A DNA stretch of 64,000 bases, from the NCBI GenBank assembly GCA_026014615.1, contig JAOZHZ010000018.1:278460-342459 (forward strand), read 5' to 3'. A model generated the notes under the pieces. The model had not been told where the DNA came from and did no database searches. It saw only the letters and a list, made by a program, of their open reading frames with translations. The position numbers and the translations under genes are program-made. Of this stretch, positions 35,885 to 44,575 are shown piece by piece; position 1 is the first letter of the stretch, and every line of letters begins with the position of its first letter. Origin of the DNA: Candidatus Bathyarchaeota archaeon. GTDB taxonomy: Archaea > Thermoproteota > Bathyarchaeia > Bathyarchaeales > Bathycorpusculaceae.

Positions 35885-37561
35885 CTATTTTTGTTTTTCA
35901 TCTATCGTGTGCCTGTGCTTTTTAACTGATCTGCCTGATGGGTCGGCGTTTTTGGCGAATTCTTTGCTCCAACGAAACGCGGTTGGGGTTGAGCAGGCAA
36001 TTGTTGGTCCCACAGGAACGGTTAAGGCGGCGCTGGGTGAGACAAAGTAGCTGTCAAAGATTTTCCGATAGTAATACTCCTCTTTTGATGTTGGCGTTTG
36101 GGTGGGGAACCGTATTTTAGCATTTGCCATCATCTCATCTGTGACCGTGCTTTCGGCGTGTTGTTTTAGGTAATCGATCCAGCCGTAGCCGACGCCGTCA
36201 GAGAACTGCTCTTTCTGCCGCCAAAGAATCTCGTCAGGAATGTAGCCTTCAAACGCCTTTCGCAGAACATACTTTTCTATTTTGTCGTCACTACACATTT
36301 TTTCTTTCGGGTCAAAGTTCATGGCGAAATCTAAGAATTCCCTGTCCAAGAAGGGCACACGGGTTTCTACGCCCCATGCCGCAGTGGCTTTGTTTGCCCT
36401 TAAACAGTCATATTTGCTTAGCAGGAACAGTTTTCTTACAGTTTCTTCGTAGAATTCCTGTTCGTTAGGTGCCTTATGGAAGTAAAGGTAGCCCCCGAAG
36501 ACTTCATCCGCGCCCTCCCCTGATAGCACCATTTTGATGCCCATGGATTTAATTTTTCTAGCCATCAAATACATTGGAGTAGCTGCTCGAATGGTGGTTA
36601 CGTCAAAGGTTTCTAGGTGGTAGATTACGTCGCTGACGGCGTCGAATCCTTCCTGTATTGTGAAAATTATTTCATGATGCACCGTTCCGATGTAGTCGGC
36701 AACTTTCTTGGCGTACTTCAAGTCAGACGAATCAGCCAAACCCACTGCGAATGAATGCAACCGTGGCCACCATGCCTCCTCTTTGTCCCCTGACTCTACG
36801 CGCTTCTTGCGGTATTTTGACGCTATGGAGGCTATCAGCGAGGAATCCAGCCCGCCCGAGATGAGAACACCATAAGGAACATCGGACATCATCTGACCTT
36901 TAACTGAAGTTTCCAATGCGTTTTTCAAGTCTGAAAGCACCAGTTTTTTTGTTGGGATTTTTTCTGCCCACGGCGGCTTGTAACATTTGACAAAGTCGTT
37001 GCCTGTGCCTTTGCCCATCAGGTAATGTCCAGGGGGGAACTCTTGGATTTGGGTGCAGTAGTCGTTGAGGGCTTTCATTTCGCTGGCTACATAGAAGGTT
37101 CCTTGGTCGTCCCAACCGACGTACAATGGAATGATGCCTATGTGGTCTCGGGCGATGAAGTATGTGCCTTTTTGTTTGTCGTATAAGATGAAGGCAAACA
37201 TACCATTGAGCATGTTTAGTAAGTCAGAACCATACTCGTCGTAGAGGTAAAGGATTACTTCGCAGTCTGACTTTGTCTGCCACAGGTGCTCTTTTTTTAG
37301 TTTTTTGCGGAGAAGCATGTGGTTGTAGATTTCCCCGTTCACTGCGAGAGCGTTTCCGTTGAGCTTATCGAACAGTGGTTGTGCGCCGTGCTCTACATCA
37401 ACGATGGATAGTCTTTCGTGAGCCAGAATTGCCTTTTCGTCACTATAAATGCCGCTCCAGTCTGGACCGCGGTGTCTTATTTTGGTTGCCATCCGCAGGG
37501 CTTTGTCTCTTGCTTGCTCTACAGAGCCCACAATGCTAAAGATTCCAACAATTCCGCACAT
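35885..37561 (-). CDS. asnB: Asparagine synthase (glutamine-hydrolysing), AsnB type
   Basis: Makes asparagine from aspartate, ATP and glutamine. The 558-residue product starts MCGIVGIF, giving the catalytic N-terminal Cys2 of the class II glutaminase (residues 1-190, with RGPDWSG and LAVNGEIYNH), followed by the synthetase domain with the PPi-binding loop LISGGLDSSL (about 233) and LSGEGADEVFGGY. Single gene. Initiator Met must be removed for activity. The last about 40 residues are basic and diverge from the core. Confidence 0.94.
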   Translation of the reverse strand: MCGIVGIFSIVGSVEQARDKALRMATKIRHRGPDWSGIYSDEKAILAHERLSIVDVEHGAQPLFDKLNGNALAVNGEIYNHMLLRKKLKKEHLWQTKSDCEVILYLYDEYGSDLLNMLNGMFAFILYDKQKGTYFIARDHIGIIPLYVGWDDQGTFYVASEMKALNDYCTQIQEFPPGHYLMGKGTGNDFVKCYKPPWAEKIPTKKLVLSDLKNALETSVKGQMMSDVPYGVLISGGLDSSLIASIASKYRKKRVESGDKEEAWWPRLHSFAVGLADSSDLKYAKKVADYIGTVHHEIIFTIQEGFDAVSDVIYHLETFDVTTIRAATPMYLMARKIKSMGIKMVLSGEGADEVFGGYLYFHKAPNEQEFYEETVRKLFLLSKYDCLRANKATAAWGVETRVPFLDREFLDFAMNFDPKEKMCSDDKIEKYVLRKAFEGYIPDEILWRQKEQFSDGVGYGWIDYLKQHAESTVTDEMMANAKIRFPTQTPTSKEEYYYRKIFDSYFVSPSAALTVPVGPTIACSTPTAFRWSKEFAKNADPSGRSVKKHRHTIDEKQK

Positions 37562-37584
37562 ACATTATCTTCCCCAGAAACCTG

Positions 37585-37920
37585 TTAAGGGCAAAAACAC
37601 AGCCATTTCAACATCTCACTTGGTTTCATATTTGATTTGGCAAAGCAAAAAGAAACCAACGTGAAGAGACCTTCAAGACGGTAACGTTGCAGGTACTTTT
37701 GCTGCTTAAGCGTACTGAAGATTTCTTCATGGCTTTGGCTTTTTCCAAATAGTTCACCCAATGACTGTACTTGTTTTATCAAGGAGGAACTAAAGAGCGA
37801 AGCATTTAAGCTTTGTTCACAAAACTCGTCAAAACCTAAAAAGACATAGAACAATTTCCATAAAAAATGGATACATGTACCGAAGACAAACACCAAACCC
37901 AACATTTGGAGCAGCGGCAT
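37585..37920 (-). CDS. Hypothetical protein with N-terminal hydrophobic segment, doubtful
   Basis: A 111-codon frame immediately upstream of asnB (23-bp gap). The first 30 residues are strongly hydrophobic (LGLVFVFGTCIHFLWKLFYVFLGF); the rest is mixed, with no recognised motif. It may be a small membrane protein or only an open leader of asnB. Confidence 0.3.
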   Translation of the reverse strand: MPLLQMLGLVFVFGTCIHFLWKLFYVFLGFDEFCEQSLNASLFSSSLIKQVQSLGELFGKSQSHEEIFSTLKQQKYLQRYRLEGLFTLVSFCFAKSNMKPSEMLKWLCFCP

Positions 37921-37987
37921 TCATCGTTCAGTCGCGTAAAAAAGCGCAGTTTGTTGGTTGTTTAATTCCAGCGGTACGTGATTTACT

Positions 37988-38146
37988 CTATTGAAGTTCG
38001 CCAAATATGAAGTCGGATTCTTCTGTTAGCTGTTGGTCTCTACACTCCCAACACATACCTGAGTACTCTTTGTATTCTTCGCGGCTGATTTCTCTGCCGC
38101 AGACTTCACAACGGCGCCTTTTCTTGGAGTTAACCATCTCTGGCAT
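37988..38146 (-). CDS. Small zinc-ribbon protein
   Basis: A 52-residue protein with CEVCGREIS and CWECRD knuckles (C-x2-C, about 19 residues, C-x2-C) after a basic N-terminus (NSKKRRR), ending ESDFIFGELQ. The form fits a nucleic-acid-binding or ribosome-associated zinc ribbon. GGGGGG lies upstream; ATG 38146 touches it, so ATG 38137 (MVNSKK) with 9-nt spacing may be the real start. Function unknown. Confidence 0.6.
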   Translation of the reverse strand: MPEMVNSKKRRRCEVCGREISREEYKEYSGMCWECRDQQLTEESDFIFGELQ

Positions 38147-38240
38147 CCCCCCATCAAATGTTTTGCTTGAGCTGTTTTATGAGTTTTTCGCTACAGTTGT
38201 ACAACAGAATTTCTCAGTAACGTCGCCATAAGAGTTTAGC

Positions 38241-39080
38241 TTAGCTGTTTATGCTGGAACGTGCTTTCGCCACGATACCCTCAACTGTCGCCCGCGGTAA
38301 CCCCGTCTTTTTTGCCAAAGTAAACTGGTCTTCTGCCAGAAGTTGGCTAACGAGCACGATGTCTTGGTTGACTAGTTTCATCCTGTCTGCTCCGCGTAAA
38401 CCTCTGAGGCAGCTCAGCGGATACAGATTTTTTTCTTCAATCATATCTTCTAGCCCATGGTTTGCAGGGTAGTTCCATCCGATTTGCAGTATGCCTCTGC
38501 ATCGACCATATTCAAGGGCATGCCGCGAGTACCGAGTGTTAGTTACAATCATGGCTTTGTCAATTTTTACTTCGGTTCGCCCCATTTGGTAGCCCTCAGA
38601 AACATCCTCCAGCACCGCGCGGGCAATGCGGCTTTCGTCCAACCCTGTCAACGCATGATAACTCAGATGATGCTTAACCTCCACAAAATACGTCACTCCA
38701 TCCTTTTTGGCTATGGCGTCAACTTCATGTTCCCCACACCTACCCTTCAACACGTGATTGGAGCGTACTTCAAACCCGTTTTTTGCCAGTAAAACCTGAA
38801 CGAACATTTCAAACTCGGGCTTAGGAGACATCAAACTCAAACCTTTGCGCAAATCAACAAGGTGTCCTACGCTTGGCTTATCTTTACGCAGAAACAGGAA
38901 AATTAACTGCAGAATCTTCTTTGTCGGCATACCCTCGTAAACTCTGCGCTCGATTTTTTCAGCTACTTTTAAGGCGAGTTGAGGTGATGCACCCATGCGT
39001 ATGCAGGTTCTGGCAACTTTATTTTTATCAAAAAGCTGTTTAGAGCCGTCTGCCTTTGTCACAAAAACCTTCATGTCCAC
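38241..39080 (-). CDS. ATP-cone domain fused to a PD-(D/E)xK nuclease with C-terminal helix-hairpin region
   Basis: A 279-residue three-part protein. Residues about 3-85 form an ATP-cone (VFVTKADGSKQLFDKNKV, GMPTKKILQLIF), the nucleotide-sensing module best known from ribonucleotide reductase and NrdR. Residues about 95-210 are a restriction-endonuclease-like core: FEMFVQVLLAKNGFEV, then GEHEVDAIAKKDGVTYFVEVKHH giving D and E-x-K catalytic positions. The C-terminus (about 230-279) is helical with a fine HhH/HTH-like stretch. It may be a nucleotide-regulated DNA nuclease; no methylase or defence neighbour is present. Starts at ATG 39080 or 39074. Confidence 0.78.
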   Translation of the reverse strand: MDMKVFVTKADGSKQLFDKNKVARTCIRMGASPQLALKVAEKIERRVYEGMPTKKILQLIFLFLRKDKPSVGHLVDLRKGLSLMSPKPEFEMFVQVLLAKNGFEVRSNHVLKGRCGEHEVDAIAKKDGVTYFVEVKHHLSYHALTGLDESRIARAVLEDVSEGYQMGRTEVKIDKAMIVTNTRYSRHALEYGRCRGILQIGWNYPANHGLEDMIEEKNLYPLSCLRGLRGADRMKLVNQDIVLVSQLLAEDQFTLAKKTGLPRATVEGIVAKARSSINS

Positions 39081-39200
39081 ACCTGAGCCCCAGTCAACAA
39101 ATCTATGCTCAGTTACATCTTAAGAAAGTATCCGTTTCAAGCCGATTAAGCAAATACATTTAACTGCTCAATCGGCGAGAAACAAGTGGAGGAATCGCCG

Positions 39201-39770
39201 TTGGGTCTGTACAGTAGGCGCTCAGACAAGGATACGATGATGCTTCGTATTGCAAGCGTAGCGTACGGCTTTGGTTTAACACCCAACATGATGACGGCTA
39301 TGGGATTAACGTTTGGGTTGGCAAGCGGCGCATTATTCGCGCTTCAGTCAATGCCCTTAGCGTTACTCTTCGGGTGCCTAAGCGTCCTCTGCGACGTATT
39401 AGACGGCACACTAGCACGCAAGTTCCACATGGAATCAAAATTCGGCTTAATGTTTGACTCAATCTCTGACCGCTTAGCAGAATTTGCCGTAGTACTGGGA
39501 GCATTGGCAGGTGGAATAATCCATCCCCTCGGAGCCATCGCCATCGTAGGTTCAGCATCACTTCTCGCGTTCAGATTCGCAAGCTATCGCAGGGGATCAA
39601 AAACGGATTACGTCCTTTTCGGACGGTTTGAACGATTAACCTTAATCTTAGCTGGACTTCTTTCACCCATAGTCTGGGTTAGCACCATTTTCTTTGCTGC
39701 TGCCGGCGCCTTAAGCTTGGTCTCCTCGTGCCAAATTGCTTTAAAATTACACCGTCATAAAACCAGCTAA
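39201..39770 (+). CDS. CDP-alcohol phosphatidyltransferase
   Basis: Membrane enzyme of phospholipid synthesis moving a phospho-alcohol from CDP onto a lipid or polar acceptor. The signature D-G-x2-A-R-x8-G-x3-D-x3-D is complete (DGTLARKF, GLMFDSISD, about residues 62-84), within a six-helix protein. In archaea such enzymes make archaetidylinositol phosphate, archaetidylserine or archaetidylglycerol. I choose TTG 39201 because GGAGG sits 8 nt before it; the GTG at 39186 overlaps that ribosome-binding site. Product then 189 residues. Confidence 0.88.
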   Translation: MGLYSRRSDKDTMMLRIASVAYGFGLTPNMMTAMGLTFGLASGALFALQSMPLALLFGCLSVLCDVLDGTLARKFHMESKFGLMFDSISDRLAEFAVVLGALAGGIIHPLGAIAIVGSASLLAFRFASYRRGSKTDYVLFGRFERLTLILAGLLSPIVWVSTIFFAAAGALSLVSSCQIALKLHRHKTS

Positions 39771-39776
39771 ATGCAC

Positions 39777-40265
39777 TTAAATGAACCCGCTTAGTTCCAT
39801 GTAGCATTCGGCGAGTTGTTGCTGTTTTCTTGAGGGTTCGAAACCGTTGCATAGTTGCTCCAAAGTTTTTTGCAGCTCGTCCAAGTCTTTTTCGGGCATC
39901 TGTATTGCAAAGGGTCTTCTCTTGTGAGCAGTCAGTATCGAATCGATGCCGTCTATGTATCTTCGGTTACTTGTGACAGTCTCGTTTTTTGCCCTGAATT
40001 TCTTAAACCATTCTGACACTCGGCGTTTTGTTATGAGGTCTATACATTCATCACACAAATGCAGGTCTTGACCGTCACTGGATCTTACCACTGAAACATA
40101 CTGTATCGGATAGTTATAACACACCTCACATTTAATCCAAGGAAACGCCACGTAATAGTCGACTAAACGATAAGTTGTGTCCTCATATTCGAAAGGGAAA
40201 AAACTATTCATGAAGGCAACAGAAGCCATTTTCAGTTCATCCAAAACTTCATCTGTTTTCGTCAA
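39777..40265 (-). CDS. Hypothetical protein with a C4 zinc knuckle
   Basis: A 162-residue soluble protein read from TTG 40265 (GAGGT just upstream). A CEVC pair (about residue 46) and LCDEC pair (about residue 74) form a probable zinc site; the second half is helical and charged. No family recognised. It converges on the phosphatidyltransferase gene with a 6-bp gap. Confidence 0.55.
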   Translation of the reverse strand: MTKTDEVLDELKMASVAFMNSFFPFEYEDTTYRLVDYYVAFPWIKCEVCYNYPIQYVSVVRSSDGQDLHLCDECIDLITKRRVSEWFKKFRAKNETVTSNRRYIDGIDSILTAHKRRPFAIQMPEKDLDELQKTLEQLCNGFEPSRKQQQLAECYMELSGFI

Positions 40266-40394
40266 GTTACCTCAACCACACCTCTGAAATATACTGCACT
40301 AACAAACACGGCTGAGTATCTTCAGCCGTAACCCAGTTTTCTCAATATGAAACAATAATAACACACACGTAGGTTAGCGAACAATAATTACTAC

Positions 40395-40772
40395 TCATGT
40401 TTTTTCGTTCCGTTTACCAAAACAAGGGGGACCTTTAGCAACTTCCAACTGGAGAATCCGAATTCTTATGGTTTCCACAAGTTCCCGCCTACAACAATCT
40501 GCATCTAATTGACGCGCACACATCTTTATCTCATCTAATCGCCTAGCCAGTTCAGCGTCACCAATAACGTCACGTATCCAATTCTGAAAGTCACCCCGAT
40601 CAAAATGAAACATTATGGAATCAGCACACAAATATTGAAGGGCATTAACAAACTCCTCCAAACTGGTACTAGTTATTCCACAAGAATGCCCAACTGCCGT
40701 ATAAAAATGAAAACCTAAAGTCGAAGGGATAACACGCAGGGGATCCGTGGTTTGGTTGCAACTTGTTCCCAA
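40395..40772 (-). CDS. DUF5752-family protein
   Basis: A 125-residue protein with the pattern FHFYTAVGHSCGITSTSLEEF, SIMFHFDRGDFQNWIRDVIGD and ELARRLDEI. This matches what I recall of DUF5752, found in archaea and bacteria alone or near sugar-metabolism enzymes; function unknown. Cys-rich segments near both ends are not part of the family core. Start uncertain. No operon partner. Confidence 0.6.
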   Translation of the reverse strand: MGTSCNQTTDPLRVIPSTLGFHFYTAVGHSCGITSTSLEEFVNALQYLCADSIMFHFDRGDFQNWIRDVIGDAELARRLDEIKMCARQLDADCCRRELVETIRIRILQLEVAKGPPCFGKRNEKT

Positions 40773-40960
40773 GAAGTAGACCTACCAAAAAGGGATGGTT
40801 CTAACGTTAGTTTAATGGTCATACGAACTAAAATTGCTTTTCCCGATTCAAACTCACAACCAACGCCTCCCTTGCAGACCCTGAAAGTCAATTTCTCTAC
40901 AGAAGCATCTTGAAAAAGTTTAACTTTACCGCAAATAGAGTAATAATTGAGGTGCTTTTT

Positions 40961-41395
40961 TTGATTAACAAGATACTTGTTGCAGTGGACGGTTCTGACA
41001 TTACTGTGCGCGCGTTGGATTTTGTAGTTGACTTGGCACGTCACTACTCAGCAGAAATTCAGTTGCTAACTGTTGTTCCACCTGTCTTTTTGCCCATTTA
41101 CTCCTTTGGGGTGGTCGAGACAGAGGCAATAGCAGACGCAACCAAACAATTAGAAAACAGCTTCAGAGGGGTACTGTCAAAAGCAGAGGAGCAAATGAAG
41201 AAAACGAATTTGAAGATGTCAACAAAACTTGAACACGGCAGCCCTGATGAAAAAATTGTTGAAGCGGCAAAACAGGGAAACGCGGACATAATCATTATGG
41301 GCAGCCGAGGGCTAAACAATAGAGGTTTTGGTCTTGGAAGTGTTAACCCCGCAGTCGCTGACAACGCAACATGCGCCGTGTTAATTATCAAATAG
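40961..41395 (+). CDS. Universal stress protein (UspA family)
   Basis: A 144-residue single-domain Usp: ILVAVDGSDITVRAL at the N-terminus (nucleotide-binding Asp), then ADIIIMGSRGLNNRGFGLGS, the Gly-rich ATP loop, and a final TCAVLIIK strand. The loop between the two Gly elements is one residue shorter than the usual G-x2-G-x9-G-S, so nucleotide binding is likely but not sure. TTG 40961 has GAGGTG 7 nt upstream, so it is preferred over upstream in-frame ATG 40910. Confidence 0.85.
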   Translation: MINKILVAVDGSDITVRALDFVVDLARHYSAEIQLLTVVPPVFLPIYSFGVVETEAIADATKQLENSFRGVLSKAEEQMKKTNLKMSTKLEHGSPDEKIVEAAKQGNADIIIMGSRGLNNRGFGLGSVNPAVADNATCAVLIIK

Positions 41396-41470
41396 GGCGA
41401 AGCTAAGTAGCGAGCACTTGCACGGGCAGGTTACCCCTTGAAATTTGACTCTGCCTAATGCCGAAAGGGG

Positions 41471-42319
41471 TTAAGAAGATGAAATAGTTGTTCTTTGGAT
41501 GAACGTGTTTACAGCGTTAGACAGAGCAGTTGATGTGGCTTTTCGGGGTTCAACGGAGCGGTCGGTTTCTATGTCCTCGATTTCCTTCTCTAAACTCCTC
41601 ACCTTCGCCATGGTTTCCTGCTTCTTTTTCTGGTAGTCATCGTGAAGTTTCTCCTGTTCCACAGCAAAATTCTGCACTACAACTTCCACCTTGTTTTTAG
41701 CAACGTTCAAGCGGCCAGTCACTTCTTCTTGCTTCTGTTTCTTGGCTTTTTTAGTGAAGCCGAAAAAGCTGGTCTTCATCTGGTTCACTTCGGCAAGTTC
41801 CTCTTTGAGAGCTTGTACGTTTTTGGTTAAGTTTTCGATGTCGCTGTTTCTTTTCTGACTGAGCTCGCGTGTTTGGGCTGCGTATTGGGCGTCCAGTTCA
41901 ACAAGCAGGTGATTGCTTTCGGAGAGAGCCTTAGCGGAAGCCTCTAAATCAGCCTCTCTGAGCCTCAGCGTTGCAAGTTCACCTTCAACGTCGGCAAAAA
42001 TTTGCTTTCGTTCATTAACGAGGGCTTCATCTACATTAACCGCGGCGTTAGATTCAAACTCAGAAATTACCTGCCTTAGGCTCATTAGCCAGTCATCAAA
42101 GTAGTTGCTAAACGGCGACACGGCAAAAGTCTGACCGCCAAGCCTATCCAAACTGCTTACAGTATTTTCGGATATTTCCTGCAGAGAGGGAACGGGGGTT
42201 TCCTCAACGTATTGCCCACCTTTGGTTTTCTTGGTTTTTGATTTCGGCTTGGAGTGCGTAGACCTTGAGGGTCGATTGCCTGAACCACGACGCGAACTGG
42301 CTCGCGAACGGTATCCCAT
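41471..42319 (-). CDS. Coiled-coil protein with basic N-terminal tail
   Basis: A 282-residue protein. Residues 1-35 are Arg/Ser/Lys-rich and disordered; residues about 90-265 show heptad patterns over two long helices (ELATLRLREADLEASAKAL, and EKLHDDYQKKKQETMAKVR with EIEDIE). No enzymatic motif. It could be structural, chromatin- or membrane-associated; no homologue recognised. GAGGATTATCT precedes ATG 42319. Confidence 0.65.
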   Translation of the reverse strand: MGYRSRASSRRGSGNRPSRSTHSKPKSKTKKTKGGQYVEETPVPSLQEISENTVSSLDRLGGQTFAVSPFSNYFDDWLMSLRQVISEFESNAAVNVDEALVNERKQIFADVEGELATLRLREADLEASAKALSESNHLLVELDAQYAAQTRELSQKRNSDIENLTKNVQALKEELAEVNQMKTSFFGFTKKAKKQKQEEVTGRLNVAKNKVEVVVQNFAVEQEKLHDDYQKKKQETMAKVRSLEKEIEDIETDRSVEPRKATSTALSNAVNTFIQRTTISSS

Positions 42320-42484
42320 AGATAATCCTCATTCAATAGGGCAAAAAGAGGAGATAATAAGGTTTCTAGCCACACAAAGTTCACGTCAACCGTAAACCGT
42401 TCCTGAAGCAGTTCAAGCAGAAAAACAAAGCAGGGAAACGGTTTCCAAAACAAAATGGCAAATAAAAAAGAAATAGAGCTCGGC

Positions 42485-44425
42485 TTATGAGGCGGAGGCG
42501 TGTTTCTTTTTGATGGCAGCAAGTTTCCCGCCAGTGAGCACCATGGCGCGGTCTAAATCGCTCAGTTCGCATTCAACCTGCACTGAGATGCCCGTTGTCA
42601 GGTTTTTCACTGTTAGGTTTTTCTGCAAGTTTGCGGTGTCCAACTCCAACGTGTCACCCTGAGCAATGTGAGCGTAATCTTGTTTGTCGGCGAAAGTTAA
42701 CGGGACAATGCCGAAGTTGATTAAGTTTGCAAGGTGAATCCGTGCGAAGTTCTTAACCAAAACCGCTTTAACCCCAAGGTACTTGGGCGCCAACGCTGCG
42801 TGTTCCCTGCTGGAGCCTTGACCGTAGTTTTCTCCGCCCACGATGAACCCGCCGCCCTTCTGCAATGCGCGCTCGGCGAAATCGGCGTCTATGGGTCGGA
42901 AGGTGTGCTTGCTTATTTCAGGTATGTTACTACGCAAAGACATGACTTGGCTTCCGCCTGGCAGGATGTCGTCGGTGGAGATGTTGTCACCTGTCTTTAG
43001 GAGGACTTCGCCTGAGAGTTTTGCCTGCAGCGGCGGGAAAGTCGGCAGCGGCTTAATGTTGGGGCCCATAACGATTTCCACGTTGCTGGGCTGCGGGGCG
43101 GGGAAGACGAACATGTTGTCGTTGATGAGGAACTTCTCAGGCAGGCAAATCTTTGGGTACTCTTTGAGTTTTCGAGGGTCGGTGATGGTGCCTGTCAAAG
43201 CGGATGCCACGGCTGTTTCGGGGCTAACAAGGTAAATCTGCGCGTCTTTGGTTCCTGACCTACCCTTAAAGTTGCGGTTAAACGTTCTCAACGTTATGCC
43301 ACCGCTTGTGGGCGCCTGGCCAATGCCGATACAAGGACCACAACCGTTTTCGATTACGCGGGCGCCTGCATGGATAAGGTCAACAAGTTCACCTGACGCC
43401 GCAAGATTTTCTAACACTTGCCTTGACCCAGGCGAGATGGTGAGGCTAACGTGGTCGCTGATTTTTTTGCCCTTCAAAAGGGCAGCGACCATTTTTAGGT
43501 CGCGTAGTGAGCTGTTGGTGCAGCTTCCGATGCAGACCTGATCCACGGTTGTTCCTTCGACTTCGCTGACGGTTTTGACGTTGTCGGGGCTGTGCGGGAG
43601 AGCAATCAACGGTTCAACCTTGGACAAATCCAAGTCGATGGTTTCGCTGTACGAGGTGTCGGTGTCTGGCTCCAACGGCACCCATTGGTCTGCGCGGTCT
43701 TGACCTGTAAGGAATGTTTGGGTTACTTCGTCGGATGGGAAAACGGAGGTTGTGGCGCCTGTTTCGGTGCCCATGTTGGTTATGGTTCCGCGTTCTGGAA
43801 CCGTCAAGGTTTTGACCCCTGGACCCGTATATTCGAGGATTTTGTTGACACAGCCCTTCACAGTAAGTTTTCGCAAAACCTCTAAGATTACGTCTTTAGC
43901 TGAAACAAAAGATGAAAGCGCTCCAGTGAGTTTCACGTTAACGATTTCGGGCATCTCCAAGTAGAAGGGCTCGCCAGCCATTGCAGCTGCGACGTCGAGT
44001 CCGCCTGCGCCGATGGCGATCATGCCCATACCGCCTGCAGTTGGCGTGTGACTGTCGCTGCCTAAAAGCGTGTAGCCAGGGCGGGCGAAACGTTCAAGGT
44101 AAACTTGGTGGCATATGCCGTTGCCTGGACGGGAAAATACGATGCCGTATTTGGCGGCGACTCCTTGCAGGTATCGGTGGTCGTCGGCGTTTCGGAAGTC
44201 GTTCTGAAGCATGTTATGGTCAACAAAGCTTAGGCTCAGGTTGGTGCGGACTTTGGGGACGCCCATGGCTTGAAACTCTAAATACGCAAGGGTACCCGTG
44301 GAGTCCTGTGTAAGTGTGTGGTCTATCTGTAAACCGATTTGTGCCGCATCTTGGAGTTTACCATCTGCCAAGTGGCTACCGATTATTTTTTCTGACAAAG
44401 TTTTACCCATGTTTTCATCCGCCAA
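42485..44425 (-). CDS. acn: Aconitate hydratase, Aquifex-type
   Basis: Interconverts citrate and isocitrate through cis-aconitate with a [4Fe-4S] cluster. The 646-residue length is that of the short Aquifex-type aconitase, distinct from the 860-900-residue AcnA/AcnB. Cluster ligands are in CIGSCTNSS and NGCGPCIGIGQ; GSDSHTPTAGGMGM and the C-terminal swivel domain with GGENYGQGSSREHAALAP complete the family set. It is longer than and separate from the two-subunit LeuCD in the window. Monocistronic. Confidence 0.92.
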   Translation of the reverse strand: MADENMGKTLSEKIIGSHLADGKLQDAAQIGLQIDHTLTQDSTGTLAYLEFQAMGVPKVRTNLSLSFVDHNMLQNDFRNADDHRYLQGVAAKYGIVFSRPGNGICHQVYLERFARPGYTLLGSDSHTPTAGGMGMIAIGAGGLDVAAAMAGEPFYLEMPEIVNVKLTGALSSFVSAKDVILEVLRKLTVKGCVNKILEYTGPGVKTLTVPERGTITNMGTETGATTSVFPSDEVTQTFLTGQDRADQWVPLEPDTDTSYSETIDLDLSKVEPLIALPHSPDNVKTVSEVEGTTVDQVCIGSCTNSSLRDLKMVAALLKGKKISDHVSLTISPGSRQVLENLAASGELVDLIHAGARVIENGCGPCIGIGQAPTSGGITLRTFNRNFKGRSGTKDAQIYLVSPETAVASALTGTITDPRKLKEYPKICLPEKFLINDNMFVFPAPQPSNVEIVMGPNIKPLPTFPPLQAKLSGEVLLKTGDNISTDDILPGGSQVMSLRSNIPEISKHTFRPIDADFAERALQKGGGFIVGGENYGQGSSREHAALAPKYLGVKAVLVKNFARIHLANLINFGIVPLTFADKQDYAHIAQGDTLELDTANLQKNLTVKNLTTGISVQVECELSDLDRAMVLTGGKLAAIKKKHASAS

Positions 44426-44575
44426 GTCCGTCGGTTAGCGTTCTGTGAATTACGGGAATGCCAAAACACAAATTTAAGGTTCACTCAATAAAAGAGGTGT
44501 TTAGGGCTAAAATTAACGACCCACTCAGAAAGCAAACTTGACAAATAGCCACGTTCAAAGTTGAGGGGGAGGGGT

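Noticed and set aside
42485..44425. Alternative reading of aconitase as a fused LeuC-LeuD
   Set aside because: Domain order and the GGENYGQGSSREHAALAP loop fit Aquifex-type aconitase, and separate leuC and leuD exist at 58991-60760.
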